DNA of 64,000 nt from Euzebya pacifica (GCF_003344865.1 NZ_CP031166.1:496001-560000); one strand, 5' to 3'; counted from the first letter of the stretch, positions 52,601-60,478 are shown. The notes: generated by a model not told the origin, from the letters alone. Numbers and translations: made by a program.

Positions 52601-52952
52601 CGAGGAGCTTGCGCTGGACCGACAGGGTGCGCAGTTCGAGGACGTACTCGCCGATCCGGTCCGGCGTGACGACCGATTCCTGGGCGTGGCCGAGGATGGC
52701 GTCTGGTCCGCCGGCGGCGTCGGCGGTGCCCTCCCGGACGAGCCGGTTGAACACCAGTGGCATGTCGACGGCTCCGCCGGCGTCGTTGAGTGCGGTGATG
52801 GCGTCCCAGATGAGCCGGTGGGCGGGGGTGTGGAAGTCGGCTGACTGGACGCCGGCGCCGATGGTTTCGGAGAGTGCGTCGGGGCTGGTGAGGCACGCCC
52901 CGATGACCCCGGACTCGAGTACGGGGTTGTGCAGGTTCGTGGAGTCGCTCAC
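49635..52952 (-). CDS. dnaB: Replicative DNA helicase DnaB with two inteins
   Basis: A 1105-residue precursor; the exteins add up to 450 residues, normal for DnaB. GTG 52952 follows AGGA by eight bases. The N-terminal domain (LHNPVLESGVIGACL) is followed by the RecA-type motor. Intein A (residues 215-691) is inserted directly after ARPAMGK of Walker A and before Ser692. Intein B (856-1033) lies after LSDLRE, before SGALEQDAAAVVF. Walker B is LDLIIVDYLQL. Both are known DnaB intein sites in other bacteria. A plasmid-borne DnaB indicates that the element supplies its own replicative helicase. Confidence 0.95.
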   Translation of the reverse strand: MSDSTNLHNPVLESGVIGACLTSPDALSETIGAGVQSADFHTPAHRLIWDAITALNDAGGAVDMPLVFNRLVREGTADAAGGPDAILGHAQESVVTPDRIGEYVLELRTLSVQRKLLEFGADAQKAGSDTLDVAGEISRLTDELAALQAAADIQGHDITIGAAIGQVLDWAEEVETSGGALLGPSFTLPDLDKLTRGLRRTEITLIAARPAMGKCLPASTRVLDPATGSVRSIGDIVAAGGGMVASLDRTVGRIVASPVVGVADNGRRAVYRVTTASGRTVRATANHRVLTDRGFIEVGDLRVGADHLEVPLRLPMPQDPARMKSEEVRLLGYMLGDGSFSTVKTSPGFTAGLDEVLADVIACAEALGARTRVKRAWTEDNRSTEITFAAGRLPSRDDVCERAGVTIGVSKRHRRGEGTRGDAGQRIERAIAELRWSTDRRGPVQVLLDDHGLWPCHTHDKHIPDAIMRLPADQLTEFLGCLWATDGWIAYSQNTTRMDGIGAIDIGFASSSERLSRDVAHLLLRLGIAARIDYKPNGHAGAWQVAIHDADQALRFCDLITVPGKQDAVDRVRAIATARDGGRTGLLMYPATMWERIDTARKATGMSWPDLFRRAGLRTDKQGRDRTRRLTPSRLRAFAEVLDDDSLHRLLDGDTGFDPIVSVEPDGTEATYDIQVDPHHNFIADDLIVHNSLVAGQLALEAARGGYKTAFVSLEMSQLDLGKRFMSAEARMPTDKMEQGTMDDREWQMISKAAARLDVLPMMIIDDAMTFGEIAARIERAERELDGLDLIIVDYLQLVELGERVESRQQEVSTVSRRLKLLAKKKNCAVLALSQLSRKVEERQDRRPILSDLRECLTGDTKVWRADTGARVPIRDLVDGGPVKVWSVDDRGRLIRSVMTEVWSTGVKPVTEIQLASGRRVRATDNHPFLSFGGWAKTGDLVVGDLLAAVGTSTDPERPNDPDSSAAGVQNVPLGGDTGTTGYRRGAGVADTAASELFWDEIVAISPAGEEETFDAAVPGPNAFIANDIVSHNSGALEQDAAAVVFLYRDEVYNPDSPDVGIVEFGLAKNRHGPIGVVSASFIPQHSMFKPLERRLAPPDAGGAL
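49854..50387 (-). other. DnaB intein B (178 residues), mini-intein
   Basis: It begins CLTGDTKVWRADTG, has the block B motif RRVRATDNHPFLS (TxxH) and ends FIANDIVSHN before extein Ser. Between about residues 85 and 135 it has a Pro/Gly/Ser-rich segment without LAGLIDADG motifs, so the endonuclease appears to be lost. Confidence 0.9.
50880..52310 (-). other. DnaB intein A (477 residues) with LAGLIDADG endonuclease
   Basis: It begins CLPASTRVLDPATG, has block B VRATANHRVLTDRG and ends YDIQVDPHHNFIADDLIVHN before extein Ser. Two LAGLIDADG-type motifs are seen: LLGYMLGDGSF and FLGCLWATDGWI. All splice residues are standard. It interrupts Walker A after GK, so the helicase is inactive before splicing. 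Confidence 0.92.
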
Positions 52953-52971
52953 CGGGGCAATCCTATCATGT

Positions 52972-53008
52972 GCTAGCAATAGTAGCACAATATAGTGGGC
53001 TGTGTCAG
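52972..53008 (-). promoter_or_regulatory. dnaB promoter with TGCTAGC element
   Basis: On the minus strand CTGACA (53008-53003), an 18-base spacer and TACTAT (52984-52979) form a promoter. TACTAT is followed immediately by TGCTAGC, as in the promoter at 9626-9662, and GTGCTA/TAGCAC makes a small dyad around it. The GTG of dnaB is 27 bases downstream, with AGGA in between. The -35 box overlaps the stop codon of the upstream gene. Confidence 0.6.
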
Positions 53009-54255
53009 GCGACGTTCGGGGTGGTGAGCGGTGCCTGTCCGGCCCATGGCGGGGTCAGCAGCCAGTCGTGGGGCTTTGGGGCGGTGATCGTAGGGCGGAA
53101 GGGGTACGCAGCGGCGTCGGCGAGGCTCACCGTCCCCCAGGTCTTGCCGTTGGCGGTGTAGGCGCAGACCAGGTCCACCGCGGACTCCGACACCGCGTGG
53201 TGCGGCGGGAACCAGTCCTCCCACGCGGCGACCATCACCTGTGACCGGGCGCGCTGGACGGCTTCGGGGTCGGCTAGGGGCCGCTGCCCGGAGTGCCGAC
53301 GCAGCGTCCCCGGGGAGATGATCTCGGCGTGCATCTTCCGGAGTTGCCCGGCGACGTGCCGGTGGTTGTCGCGGTGGGCGTTGAGGAACACGACCACGAC
53401 GCCGGTGTCGTCGATGCTGCGCCCCGCGAGCCACGAGGCCCACTTCTCCATCTTGGCGGCGTGGTGGTCCAGGTTGCGGGACGCGCACACCTCGATGACG
53501 ACGCGCAGTCCGTCGTCGCGCCAGAGGGCGATGTCGCCGGTGTAGTGGCCGGGGTCGTCCTTGTCGTTGGTGAGGGCGACGGGGCCGGTGGCGTGCTCGG
53601 GGGAGGCGGCAATCCAGGCCGGTTGGACCTCCATGAGCCGCAGGGAGGCCTCGACGGTGAGGAGGTCGTGTCGGGCGTGGGGGCCGCCGGCGTGGTGGCG
53701 TGGCGGCAGGTTGGCGAAGATCCGCCTGGCGGTGTCGGGTGGCAGAAGTCCGGTGTAGCGGCGGATCGGCTTGCCGTCGTGGAGCTTCCACAGGTAGGTC
53801 TGCTTGCCGACGTGCTTGTGCCCGGCGGCGTAGCGGCCCCGCTCCACCAGTCCCACGTCGAACATGGGGACGAACCGCAGCGACCGGTTCGAGGCGCTGC
53901 TGGCGCTCCACGCGACCAGTTGGGCGGTGTTGGCGTGGTGGAGGCCGTCGAGGATGGAGAGAATCCGGTGCACCGATGGACTGCGCAGGCAGGTCCGCAT
54001 CGCCTTCGCGCCCTCGTCGCTGGCGGGGTCGAGCAGGTCGGTGGTCTGCACCCACAGGGTCGCGTCGGTCAACTCGTCGACGTCGCGGTGCTCGGTGAAC
54101 CTGGGGCTGAACACGGCGGGCGCTGACCAGTAGCCGGCGGCCCAGTAGGGGTCGGGCCGCTTCCAGTACGGGTAGGAGTCGATCGCCGAGATCGGCGGGT
54201 AACGATCGGGGGAGTCCTCGGCGGTCCCCCGGCCGGTTGCGATCGGGCCGCTCAT
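53005..54255 (-). CDS. Replic_Relax-family protein (candidate relaxase)
   Basis: A 416-residue protein; the ATG overlaps the VirD4-like stop as ATGA. Residues 75-190 follow the Replic_Relax (PF13814) pattern: a winged-helix part (SVHRILSILDGLHHANTAQL), then VPMFDVGLVERGRYAAGHKH and TYLWKLHDG. A later part (about 235-300) has HYTGDIALWRDDGLRVVIEV, then KMEKWASWLAG, like the 'PD...E.D....K...Y' core of that family. Replic_Relax proteins are linked to plasmid relaxation or replication in actinobacteria. Its coupling to virD4 supports a DNA-processing role in transfer. No HUH or MobA relaxase is present in the window. Confidence 0.7.
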   Translation of the reverse strand: MSGPIATGRGTAEDSPDRYPPISAIDSYPYWKRPDPYWAAGYWSAPAVFSPRFTEHRDVDELTDATLWVQTTDLLDPASDEGAKAMRTCLRSPSVHRILSILDGLHHANTAQLVAWSASSASNRSLRFVPMFDVGLVERGRYAAGHKHVGKQTYLWKLHDGKPIRRYTGLLPPDTARRIFANLPPRHHAGGPHARHDLLTVEASLRLMEVQPAWIAASPEHATGPVALTNDKDDPGHYTGDIALWRDDGLRVVIEVCASRNLDHHAAKMEKWASWLAGRSIDDTGVVVVFLNAHRDNHRHVAGQLRKMHAEIISPGTLRRHSGQRPLADPEAVQRARSQVMVAAWEDWFPPHHAVSESAVDLVCAYTANGKTWGTVSLADAAAYPFRPTITAPKPHDWLLTPPWAGQAPLTTPNVA

Positions 54256-57041
54256 CGGACGACCGTCCCGGCGGGCAGCTCGCGGGTGTAGGCCTCCAGG
54301 TCCCGGACGCCGTCCATGACGTAGGGGAACACCACCGTGAAGGGGGCTTGGCCGTTGCCGTGGAGCCGCAACCGGATTGCCGCGCGGCCCTTGTCCTGCT
54401 CGCGGATGTCGCGGGCGGAGAAGGCACCCTCGGGGCCGCCGCACAGGTCGATGGAGGCCTTCTTGGCGAGCTCGGCGTTCTCCAACCGCAGGTAGGCGCG
54501 GGTGCCGAAGCCGAGGACCGCGTCGCCGGTGCGCTGCGGGAGCTGTTCGAACCGTTGGGTGGCGAAGGTCAGCTGCATGCCGAACGCCCGTCCCTTGTCG
54601 TGCATTTGCGCGATGACGTCATCGCCGGAACCTGTACCAGAGAGGTGTGACAACTCATCGGCGTACAGGCCGACGGACCGGCCGTGGTCGAGCCATCCGG
54701 CGCAGCGCGTCTTGACGGTCTCCCACAGCATGTAGGTCAGGATCGCCCCCATCCGTTCGCTGGTCTCGGAGTCCACCCCCTTGCTGCCAACGGCACCGAA
54801 GTTGAGGATCGCTGCGCAGTGGTAGTCCAGCAGGTCGTTCAACGTGACGACCTTCCGTGACGGGTCCGGGTCCCAGACGCCCGACAGTCGCGCGAGGGCA
54901 ACGAGTTTGTTGCGCGGCGCCTCGAAGATTGACGACCACTCCCGGCTGGGCACGCCCAGTTCGTAGTACGCCCAGGCCTGCGCGGCGTCGTACATGGGCG
55001 ACCCGGTCGATCCGCCGGTGGGTTCCTCGGTCTTGAAGCGGCCGCGGAAGTCCTCGGTGAAGGTGCCGGTGTGATCGGTCGGCGGGCCCTCCCACCCGGT
55101 GAGCCGCATCCGCTGCAACGTCGCCTCGTGCAGGAACGCCTTGAGCAGGCGCCCCTTCAACTCGTTGTTGTCGGACCGTTCCATCAGGATCGTGGCGATC
55201 CGCACGGCGTTGGGGACCTGGTCGCCGAGTCCGACCGCCCCGGCGCAGGTGTCGGTGACCTGCAGCGCGAGGGTGAACGCGGCGTTGAGAGCGGCCTCGG
55301 ACCTCGCGCCGATCGAGCCCTCGTCGAAGGCGTAGCGCATGGCCGCCACCAGTCGGGCAGCCGCCCCCTCGGGGTCGGTCCGGTCCAGCAGTTCAAGCCT
55401 CGGACCGGTGTTGGAGACGGCGTCGATGCGCACGTAGCCGGCGGGGTGGCGGTTGGGTTCGTAGCCGACGTGGCGCAGCAGCCGTTCGGCGTCGTCGGCA
55501 CCGCCGCCCTTGGTCTCGATCCACAGCATGGCCATGCGGCCGTCCCGCCGATCCTTGGACTGGCGGGCGCGGGCGTCCTCCGCCCAGACCTGCAGGAGGC
55601 TGTTGGTCTTGCCGGCGCCGGGGTCGCCGACCATGAACAGGCCGTACTTGCGGTCCTCGTCGAAGATCGCGACGGGGTTGCCCTTTGGGTCGTGGCCGAG
55701 CAGGGACGCCGCTCCCCTGCCGGCGTCGCGCGTGGCCTCGATGACGTCGCCTGGTGCGGTGATCGCGACGGCTTCGGTCCGGTCGGTGCCGGTGGACGAC
55801 ACCGACGGGAAGGCGATCAGCTGGCCGATCTGTTCGGAGGAGAGCACCAGGGTGTGGGGCCGGTATGGGTAGGGGCCGGCGATCTGCACGCCGGGCCGGG
55901 CGGCGTTGTCGTCCTGGCCGGCGCGGGCACGGGCGGCGAGGTGCCGCCTGTAGCGGTAGTACCGCATGGGGCTGTACCGCCAGGCCCGCTCCACGGGCAG
56001 CAGCCCGGCCGCGAGGTGCATCTTCCACTCGCGCTGGGCGGTGTTGAACCCTGCTGAGGTGTTCCACGCGATGGCACCCGCGACGACCATGACGGCGGCT
56101 GCGGCGATGAGCGCGAGGGTCGTGCCTCCGCCGATGAGGTGGCCGATGGCCTCGCCCGTGGCGGCGCCGTCGAAGATCGTGCCGCCGAGGAACCCGAGGG
56201 CGGCTGCCGCCCAGGTGATCGCGCGCCACAGCAGGACGACGATCGGGCCGGCCGCGAGGGCGAGGCCGGTGGCCAGCCAACCCCGTGTGGAGGCCACCAT
56301 GAGGCCTCGGTCCTGGAAGGGCCACCGGTGGAGCTGGTCGGGCACGCCGGAGGTGAGGGTCTTGGCCAGCGTCGGGTCGTCGGTGGTCGCGGCGATGGCG
56401 ACGCGGGCCGCCTGCCCCTGCCCGACGGACTCGGTGTCGTCCCAGATCCCGGACCGGGTCTGGTACCAGTCGCGGAGCCGGTCGTCCTCCCAGTTCCGGG
56501 TCGGTTCGCAGGCGATCGACAGACAGATGTTGGCGTCGGGGTGCGCAGACATCATCCTGACGATCTCGTCGGCGGCCCGTTCGACAGGCGGCAGGCCGGC
56601 GCCCTTGTGGGCGTTGTTGCGACCGAGGTAGGACTGCCGGACGGTGTGCCACACCTGCCCGGCGTCGGGCAGCGCCAGGTCCGGTTCGCGGTGGGCCGTC
56701 GCACCGACCGCCGAGGCGATGCCGTCGGCAACGGTGTCGGGTTCCCGGCTGCCGTAGACCACCAGGGCCGTGGCGACGGCGGAGTCGTCCCGGAACCGGT
56801 GGACGACGATGCCGCCCCGGTAGAACTGCCGCCACTGGTGGGTGTCGACGGTGGCGAGCTGGCCCGAGACGCCGTTGGTCACCTCGTCGAGGTCGACCGG
56901 CCGCGACCCGCCCGGCACCAGCCGGTAGGTGACGGCGGTCCGGGCCATCTGCCGCCATCGCGCGAAGGCCCAGACGCGGGGCACCCACACGAAGGCGACT
57001 GCCGCAAGAGTGATGGGGACGACGAACTGGGTGGGATCCAT
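54252..57041 (-). CDS. virD4: VirD4/TraG-like coupling ATPase
   Basis: A 929-residue protein. There is an N-terminal membrane segment (about 5-25) and a hydrophobic pair near 255-330 (LALAAGPIVVLLWRAITWAA and LALIAAAAVMVVAGAIAWN). The motor follows with Walker A VGDPGAGKT (471-479), a Walker B-type strand SVGLYADELSHLSG and the later FATQRFEQLPQR segment seen in type IV coupling proteins. It would bring the processed DNA to the channel. It is leftward with the Replic_Relax gene and divergent from a ribbon-helix-helix-like gene. Confidence 0.85.
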   Translation of the reverse strand: MDPTQFVVPITLAAVAFVWVPRVWAFARWRQMARTAVTYRLVPGGSRPVDLDEVTNGVSGQLATVDTHQWRQFYRGGIVVHRFRDDSAVATALVVYGSREPDTVADGIASAVGATAHREPDLALPDAGQVWHTVRQSYLGRNNAHKGAGLPPVERAADEIVRMMSAHPDANICLSIACEPTRNWEDDRLRDWYQTRSGIWDDTESVGQGQAARVAIAATTDDPTLAKTLTSGVPDQLHRWPFQDRGLMVASTRGWLATGLALAAGPIVVLLWRAITWAAAALGFLGGTIFDGAATGEAIGHLIGGGTTLALIAAAAVMVVAGAIAWNTSAGFNTAQREWKMHLAAGLLPVERAWRYSPMRYYRYRRHLAARARAGQDDNAARPGVQIAGPYPYRPHTLVLSSEQIGQLIAFPSVSSTGTDRTEAVAITAPGDVIEATRDAGRGAASLLGHDPKGNPVAIFDEDRKYGLFMVGDPGAGKTNSLLQVWAEDARARQSKDRRDGRMAMLWIETKGGGADDAERLLRHVGYEPNRHPAGYVRIDAVSNTGPRLELLDRTDPEGAAARLVAAMRYAFDEGSIGARSEAALNAAFTLALQVTDTCAGAVGLGDQVPNAVRIATILMERSDNNELKGRLLKAFLHEATLQRMRLTGWEGPPTDHTGTFTEDFRGRFKTEEPTGGSTGSPMYDAAQAWAYYELGVPSREWSSIFEAPRNKLVALARLSGVWDPDPSRKVVTLNDLLDYHCAAILNFGAVGSKGVDSETSERMGAILTYMLWETVKTRCAGWLDHGRSVGLYADELSHLSGTGSGDDVIAQMHDKGRAFGMQLTFATQRFEQLPQRTGDAVLGFGTRAYLRLENAELAKKASIDLCGGPEGAFSARDIREQDKGRAAIRLRLHGNGQAPFTVVFPYVMDGVRDLEAYTRELPAGTVVR

Positions 57042-57166
57042 GGGGGCCTTGCCTTCTGGTGTCGCGGACGACCGGTGATGGTCGGCCGGCGGCCTGCCGA
57101 TGGCAGGGGGTCCCCGTGGGATCGGTCACACCCAGATGTCGCGGGTCTGGTCCATCCTTGGTGCCG
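57042..57166. other. Divergent gap beside virD4; possible transfer-origin position
   Basis: The 125 bases between virD4 and the divergent basic protein hold a perfect 6-base dyad CCTGCC/GGCAGG (57093-57107) and a loose GTGATGGTCGGCC region. Transfer origins often lie between coupling or relaxase genes and a small DNA-binding accessory gene. Nothing here matches a known nic site, so this is only a place to look. Confidence 0.25.
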
Positions 57167-58024
57167 ATGACCGACCGGGAACGCGTTGCTGTTCGGCTCC
57201 CCGCACCGCTCGTGGCGCGGGTGGGCCGGCTGGCGCGGCGACGGCGGCGCGACGGCCGGCCGGGCGGTTCGGTCTCGGCGGTCGCATGCGAGGCCGTGGC
57301 CCTGGCGGTGGCATGGCCGACCGGTGAGCTCGTGGAGCGGGTCGTGCTGGCCCGTTCCGCCGACTGGGGGCCGACCCGGATGCTGCAGCCCCGCGTCCCA
57401 TCGGTGGTCGTGGCCGACGTCGACCGACTGGTGTCGGAGGTGTTCGTGCGGCTGGGACCAGGCGTGGGGCGGAGCCACGTGCTTCGCGCGGCCCTGGAGG
57501 CCTCCGTCCCGCCGTTGCGCCGGAGCCGGTCGACCGAGCGGATCCGCGTGACCGTCCGGTTGCCCGACCCGCTCATCGAGTCGGCCCGTGCCCGGTCCCG
57601 GACGCTGCCGGCGGTCACCCAGGGTGGCGGCCGCGTCTCCGCCCTTGCGACCGTGGGGGTCATGCGGACCGAGCCGGTGCCGTCCGGCGACGTCCGCCGG
57701 GTCGCTGCCATGGCCGAGTGGTCCACCACCTCCGACTGGCAGTTGTGGCTGCCGCGCCACCGGGTCGAGGCGATGGAGCTGCGGCGCGACGCCGACGGGC
57801 TGCTGGTGTCGGACCAGGTCGCCGCCGGCCTGCTGCTGGTCACGTCGGCCCGTCGCCCCGCGGCCGCCACTCCCCCACCGGTGGCCGCTGCGCCGGCCGA
57901 GCCGGACCCGTTGGATTTCGACGTGATGGACGACGACGCTTTCGACGCGGCGCTCGCGGAGTTCGACGAGGCCATCGCCCGGTCGGCGGAACTTCTGGGA
58001 CAGCTTGACCGGCCGGGCCTGTGA
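57167..58024 (+). CDS. Ribbon-helix-helix-like repeat DNA-binding protein
   Basis: A 285-residue protein (ATG 57167). Two similar units begin RERVAVRLPAPLVARVGRLA (about 3-22) and ERIRVTVRLPDPLIESARAR (about 125-144), each with the strand 'RVxVRLPxPL' followed by helices, as in ribbon-helix-helix proteins. A third weaker unit (WQLWLPRHRVEAMELRRDAD) follows. The C-terminus is acidic and coiled-coil-like. Divergent position next to virD4 suggests a relaxosome accessory or a repressor of the transfer genes. Confidence 0.68.
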   Translation: MTDRERVAVRLPAPLVARVGRLARRRRRDGRPGGSVSAVACEAVALAVAWPTGELVERVVLARSADWGPTRMLQPRVPSVVVADVDRLVSEVFVRLGPGVGRSHVLRAALEASVPPLRRSRSTERIRVTVRLPDPLIESARARSRTLPAVTQGGGRVSALATVGVMRTEPVPSGDVRRVAAMAEWSTTSDWQLWLPRHRVEAMELRRDADGLLVSDQVAAGLLLVTSARRPAAATPPPVAAAPAEPDPLDFDVMDDDAFDAALAEFDEAIARSAELLGQLDRPGL

Positions 58025-58787
58025 AACATCACAGGTGGACACAGCTTGCGAAGCATTCCCTGTAGCCGCGTTTCCGCAGGTCAGAGGCCATTCTATCACG
58101 CTCGCCGGACTTCCGGGCACCCCCTTGCAATCAAGGTTCCACGGGGCCTTCTGGGCGATCCACGGCTGGTCGTCCGCACGCCCGTCCATGGCGGCCGTCC
58201 TGCCTCGGATCCGCTCCTCGCGAAATGAGCCGAACGCCCGCGACATCGACCGATCCCCCTTGCGAAGGGCAGGACCAGAACTTCCAGCTGTTCGAGCCGA
58301 GGAAGCGCCTTCTCGTGCGTTTTCGCAGGTCAAGGCCGTTTCAGAGATTGAAGTGACATAATGTTGGCGTGGATGCATGCCTTCGGGTGCTCCGGTTGCG
58401 CCAACGGGATGCCTGTGGGGAGTAGGATCGGATCGTGAAGATACAGCTGCTGACCTGCGAAAACACCGCACCAATGGTGTGGCCGCGGGGTGCTGCCACG
58501 GCGGTTGCCGTGGGTGCTGCTCATGTGGCAACTGTGGTTACAACCGTGGTTACCACTGTGGTTACAACCAAGGCGTCTGACTTTGGTGGCAATACGGCGG
58601 CAACTCCGGTCGCAGCCCATGCGGTACCAACGGTGAACGCACGGTGCGTCACCCTGGGTCACACCACGGGTGTCGCTCAGGTGCGTGCATGGGGTGCACC
58701 GTTTGGTCCAACCCGTGTGGCACCATGCCCGGCTGCCGGGGTCACCACCCGCGCGACGACCCGTGCACCAGAAGGAGCAGTCACCAG
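58025..58787. other. Non-coding repeat field upstream of parA
   Basis: No credible gene. It holds three copies of CGCAGGTCA (58075-58083, 58324-58332, and inverted at 58451-58459). The first two sit in a longer duplicated block of the type CTTGCGAAG ... GCGTTTTCGCAGGTCA. There are also three tandem 12-mers (58534-58569), many GTGGC/GTTAC-type words, and the RBS GAAGGAG of parA at its end. A CATAAT at 58357 could be a -10 box without a good -35. The field resembles a centromere and operator region of a par operon. Confidence 0.6.
58534..58569. repeat. Three tandem 12-base repeats (GTGGTTACAACC)
   Basis: GTGGTTACAACC, GTGGTTACCACT and GTGGTTACAACC follow each other without gap, about 220 bases upstream of parA. 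Short in-phase repeats before parA are typical centromere or operator sites bound by the small ParB-like partner. Around them are similar words in less regular order. Confidence 0.75.
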
Positions 58788-59687
58788 ATGTTCGGCAACT
58801 CGATCGCACTCATGTCGGGCAAGGGGGGTGTCGGTAAGACGACGCTGGCCTCCAACATCGCCGGCATCCTCGCGGCGGTCGGCCGCAAGGTCCTGGTGGT
58901 CGACCTCGACCACCAGGCCGACCTCGGCAAGGACCTCGGCTATGCCTACACCGAAGAGGGGTTGGCCGACGGCGGCAGCGCCCTGCTGAGCGCAGCCATC
59001 TCGCAGGTGTCCCTCGACAAACCGCCGTTGGTCGGGGTCCGCGACAACCTCGACGTCATCCCGTCGGGCGGGCAGACCGAAGCGCTGAAGAAGTTCATCG
59101 AGAGCTACTACCCGGACGGCGGCGCCCAGGCCTACGAGCACCACGGGGCGATCCTCGGAGGTGCACTGTACGACTTGGTCGACGACTACGACGTGGTGGT
59201 GTTCGACTGTCCGCCGGACTTCACGTCTGGCCTGGTCTACGAGGCGCTGGCCTGCACCCGGTGGCTGCTGGTCCCGTCCGCGGTTGACGCGGCGTCGGAA
59301 GAGGGGCTGATCAACGCCCACCTCGCCACCCAGGTGGTCGCCGAGCGAAACCCCGACCTGGAGATGGTCGGCGCGGTCCTGTTCGACCTGCCGTCCAACG
59401 CCAGTCGCCTCGCGCAGGAGTTCAACGAGGACATCGCGGCGATCGTCGCCCACGCCGGACTGCGCGAGGACCTGGTGTTCCCGACCTGGGTGCGGACCTC
59501 AAAGAAGTCGGCGAGGGACATGCGCAAGTACGGCAAGCTCGCCCACGAGTACTACGGGGAGCACGGGACGCTGGACAGGTGGGTGGACGGCAAGTTCAAC
59601 CCCGACCTCGCCTCGGGTGCCGCCGAGGCGCTCAAGGACGACTTCCAGTTCATCGTTCGCGAGCTGATCGAGAGGACGGGGCTGTAG
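58788..59687 (+). CDS. parA: ParA-family partition ATPase
   Basis: A 299-residue protein. The ATG has GAAGGAG ten bases upstream. The deviant Walker A is SGKGGVGKTTLASNIAG (about 10-26), followed by VLVVDLDHQADLGKDLGYAY and a Walker B-type VVVFDCPPDF, then VPSAVDAASEEGLINAHL. It lacks the N-terminal helix-turn-helix of type Ia ParA, so it is type Ib-like. The next gene starts two bases after its stop and encodes a basic DNA-binding-like protein, which should be its partner. Confidence 0.9.
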   Translation: MFGNSIALMSGKGGVGKTTLASNIAGILAAVGRKVLVVDLDHQADLGKDLGYAYTEEGLADGGSALLSAAISQVSLDKPPLVGVRDNLDVIPSGGQTEALKKFIESYYPDGGAQAYEHHGAILGGALYDLVDDYDVVVFDCPPDFTSGLVYEALACTRWLLVPSAVDAASEEGLINAHLATQVVAERNPDLEMVGAVLFDLPSNASRLAQEFNEDIAAIVAHAGLREDLVFPTWVRTSKKSARDMRKYGKLAHEYYGEHGTLDRWVDGKFNPDLASGAAEALKDDFQFIVRELIERTGL

Positions 59688-59689
59688 TC

Positions 59690-60478
59690 ATGGCCGGCTC
59701 GGAGAGCACCCTGAACGCGTCGATGCTGCAGAAGCTCGGTGGCGGCAAGCCCAAGCCCGCCAAGCCACCGCGCCCCGGTGCGCCGACACCGCAGCCCAAG
59801 CGGACCCCCCCGTCGACACCCCCGGGTGTCGCGGCGGTGGCGGACCCCTCGCCCCCCAGCGACCGTCCCGACGGCAGTTCGGCCGTGGCGGTCCAGCCGC
59901 GCACCGAGGCGCGCGGCCCGGCCGTGGGCGATCCTGCGGGGCCGACCCCATCAGCGCCAGCGGGATCGGGGCCCGCACGCGGCGACACGGCAGCAGCCCC
60001 GCCGACCGACGGTGGCCGTCCGGCGCCGGCATCGGAACCGCGGCGGCCGACCCGTGAGCAGCGCAGGGCGGTGCGGCACCTGCGCACCCCGGCGGGGGAG
60101 GAGCGCCGGGAGGTCAAGATCGGCTTCCGGGTGCTGGCCTCCACCCACACGGCGGCCAGGGACCTGGCGCAGCGAAGCGGACCCGATGTGTCCTTGGCCG
60201 ACGTCACTCGATCGGCTGTCGCCCACCACCTCACCGACGTGGTCGAGGAGCTCGCCAAACCTGCCGATCGGCCGCTGTTCGCCCGACGCACGCCACGGCT
60301 GCCGTCACAGCAGGCCGACGACGGCGTGCAGCGCCGCGTCGCCGTCTCGGTGTACGTGACCCCGGAGGAGGACGACTGGATCAAGGGCCACCTCGAGGGC
60401 GTCCGCACCCCAGCCAGCCAGGTGCTGGAGGAGTGCCTGACCCGGCTGGTCGCCGCGGGCGGCCCGGTCGACGTCTGA
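59690..60478 (+). CDS. ParA partner, ribbon-helix-helix-like DNA-binding protein
   Basis: A 262-residue protein starting two bases after the parA stop. Residues 1-120 are a disordered Pro/Ala/Gly/Lys region. Two similar C-terminal units follow: EVKIGFRVLASTHTAARDLA (about 139-158) and RVAVSVYVTPEEDDWIKGHL (about 215-234), each a short strand followed by helices with a later (L/V)(A/E)xxxxxxV-type helix. A long flexible arm with ribbon-helix-helix units is typical of the centromere-binding partners of type Ib ParA proteins. The repeat fields on both sides of the operon are the likely targets. Confidence 0.72.
   Translation: MAGSESTLNASMLQKLGGGKPKPAKPPRPGAPTPQPKRTPPSTPPGVAAVADPSPPSDRPDGSSAVAVQPRTEARGPAVGDPAGPTPSAPAGSGPARGDTAAAPPTDGGRPAPASEPRRPTREQRRAVRHLRTPAGEERREVKIGFRVLASTHTAARDLAQRSGPDVSLADVTRSAVAHHLTDVVEELAKPADRPLFARRTPRLPSQQADDGVQRRVAVSVYVTPEEDDWIKGHLEGVRTPASQVLEECLTRLVAAGGPVDV

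Noticed and set aside
55393-58056. A leftward frame of 887 codons overlapping virD4 and the ribbon-helix-helix gene
   Set aside because: It is out of frame with virD4, whose Walker motifs and length fit its family; the product is Arg/Pro-rich.
58435-58989. Rightward frame with TTVVTTVVTT over the 12-mer repeats
   Set aside because: The peptide repeat is a by-product of the DNA repeat, and the frame overlaps the start of parA in a different phase. Non-coding centromere-like DNA is the better reading.
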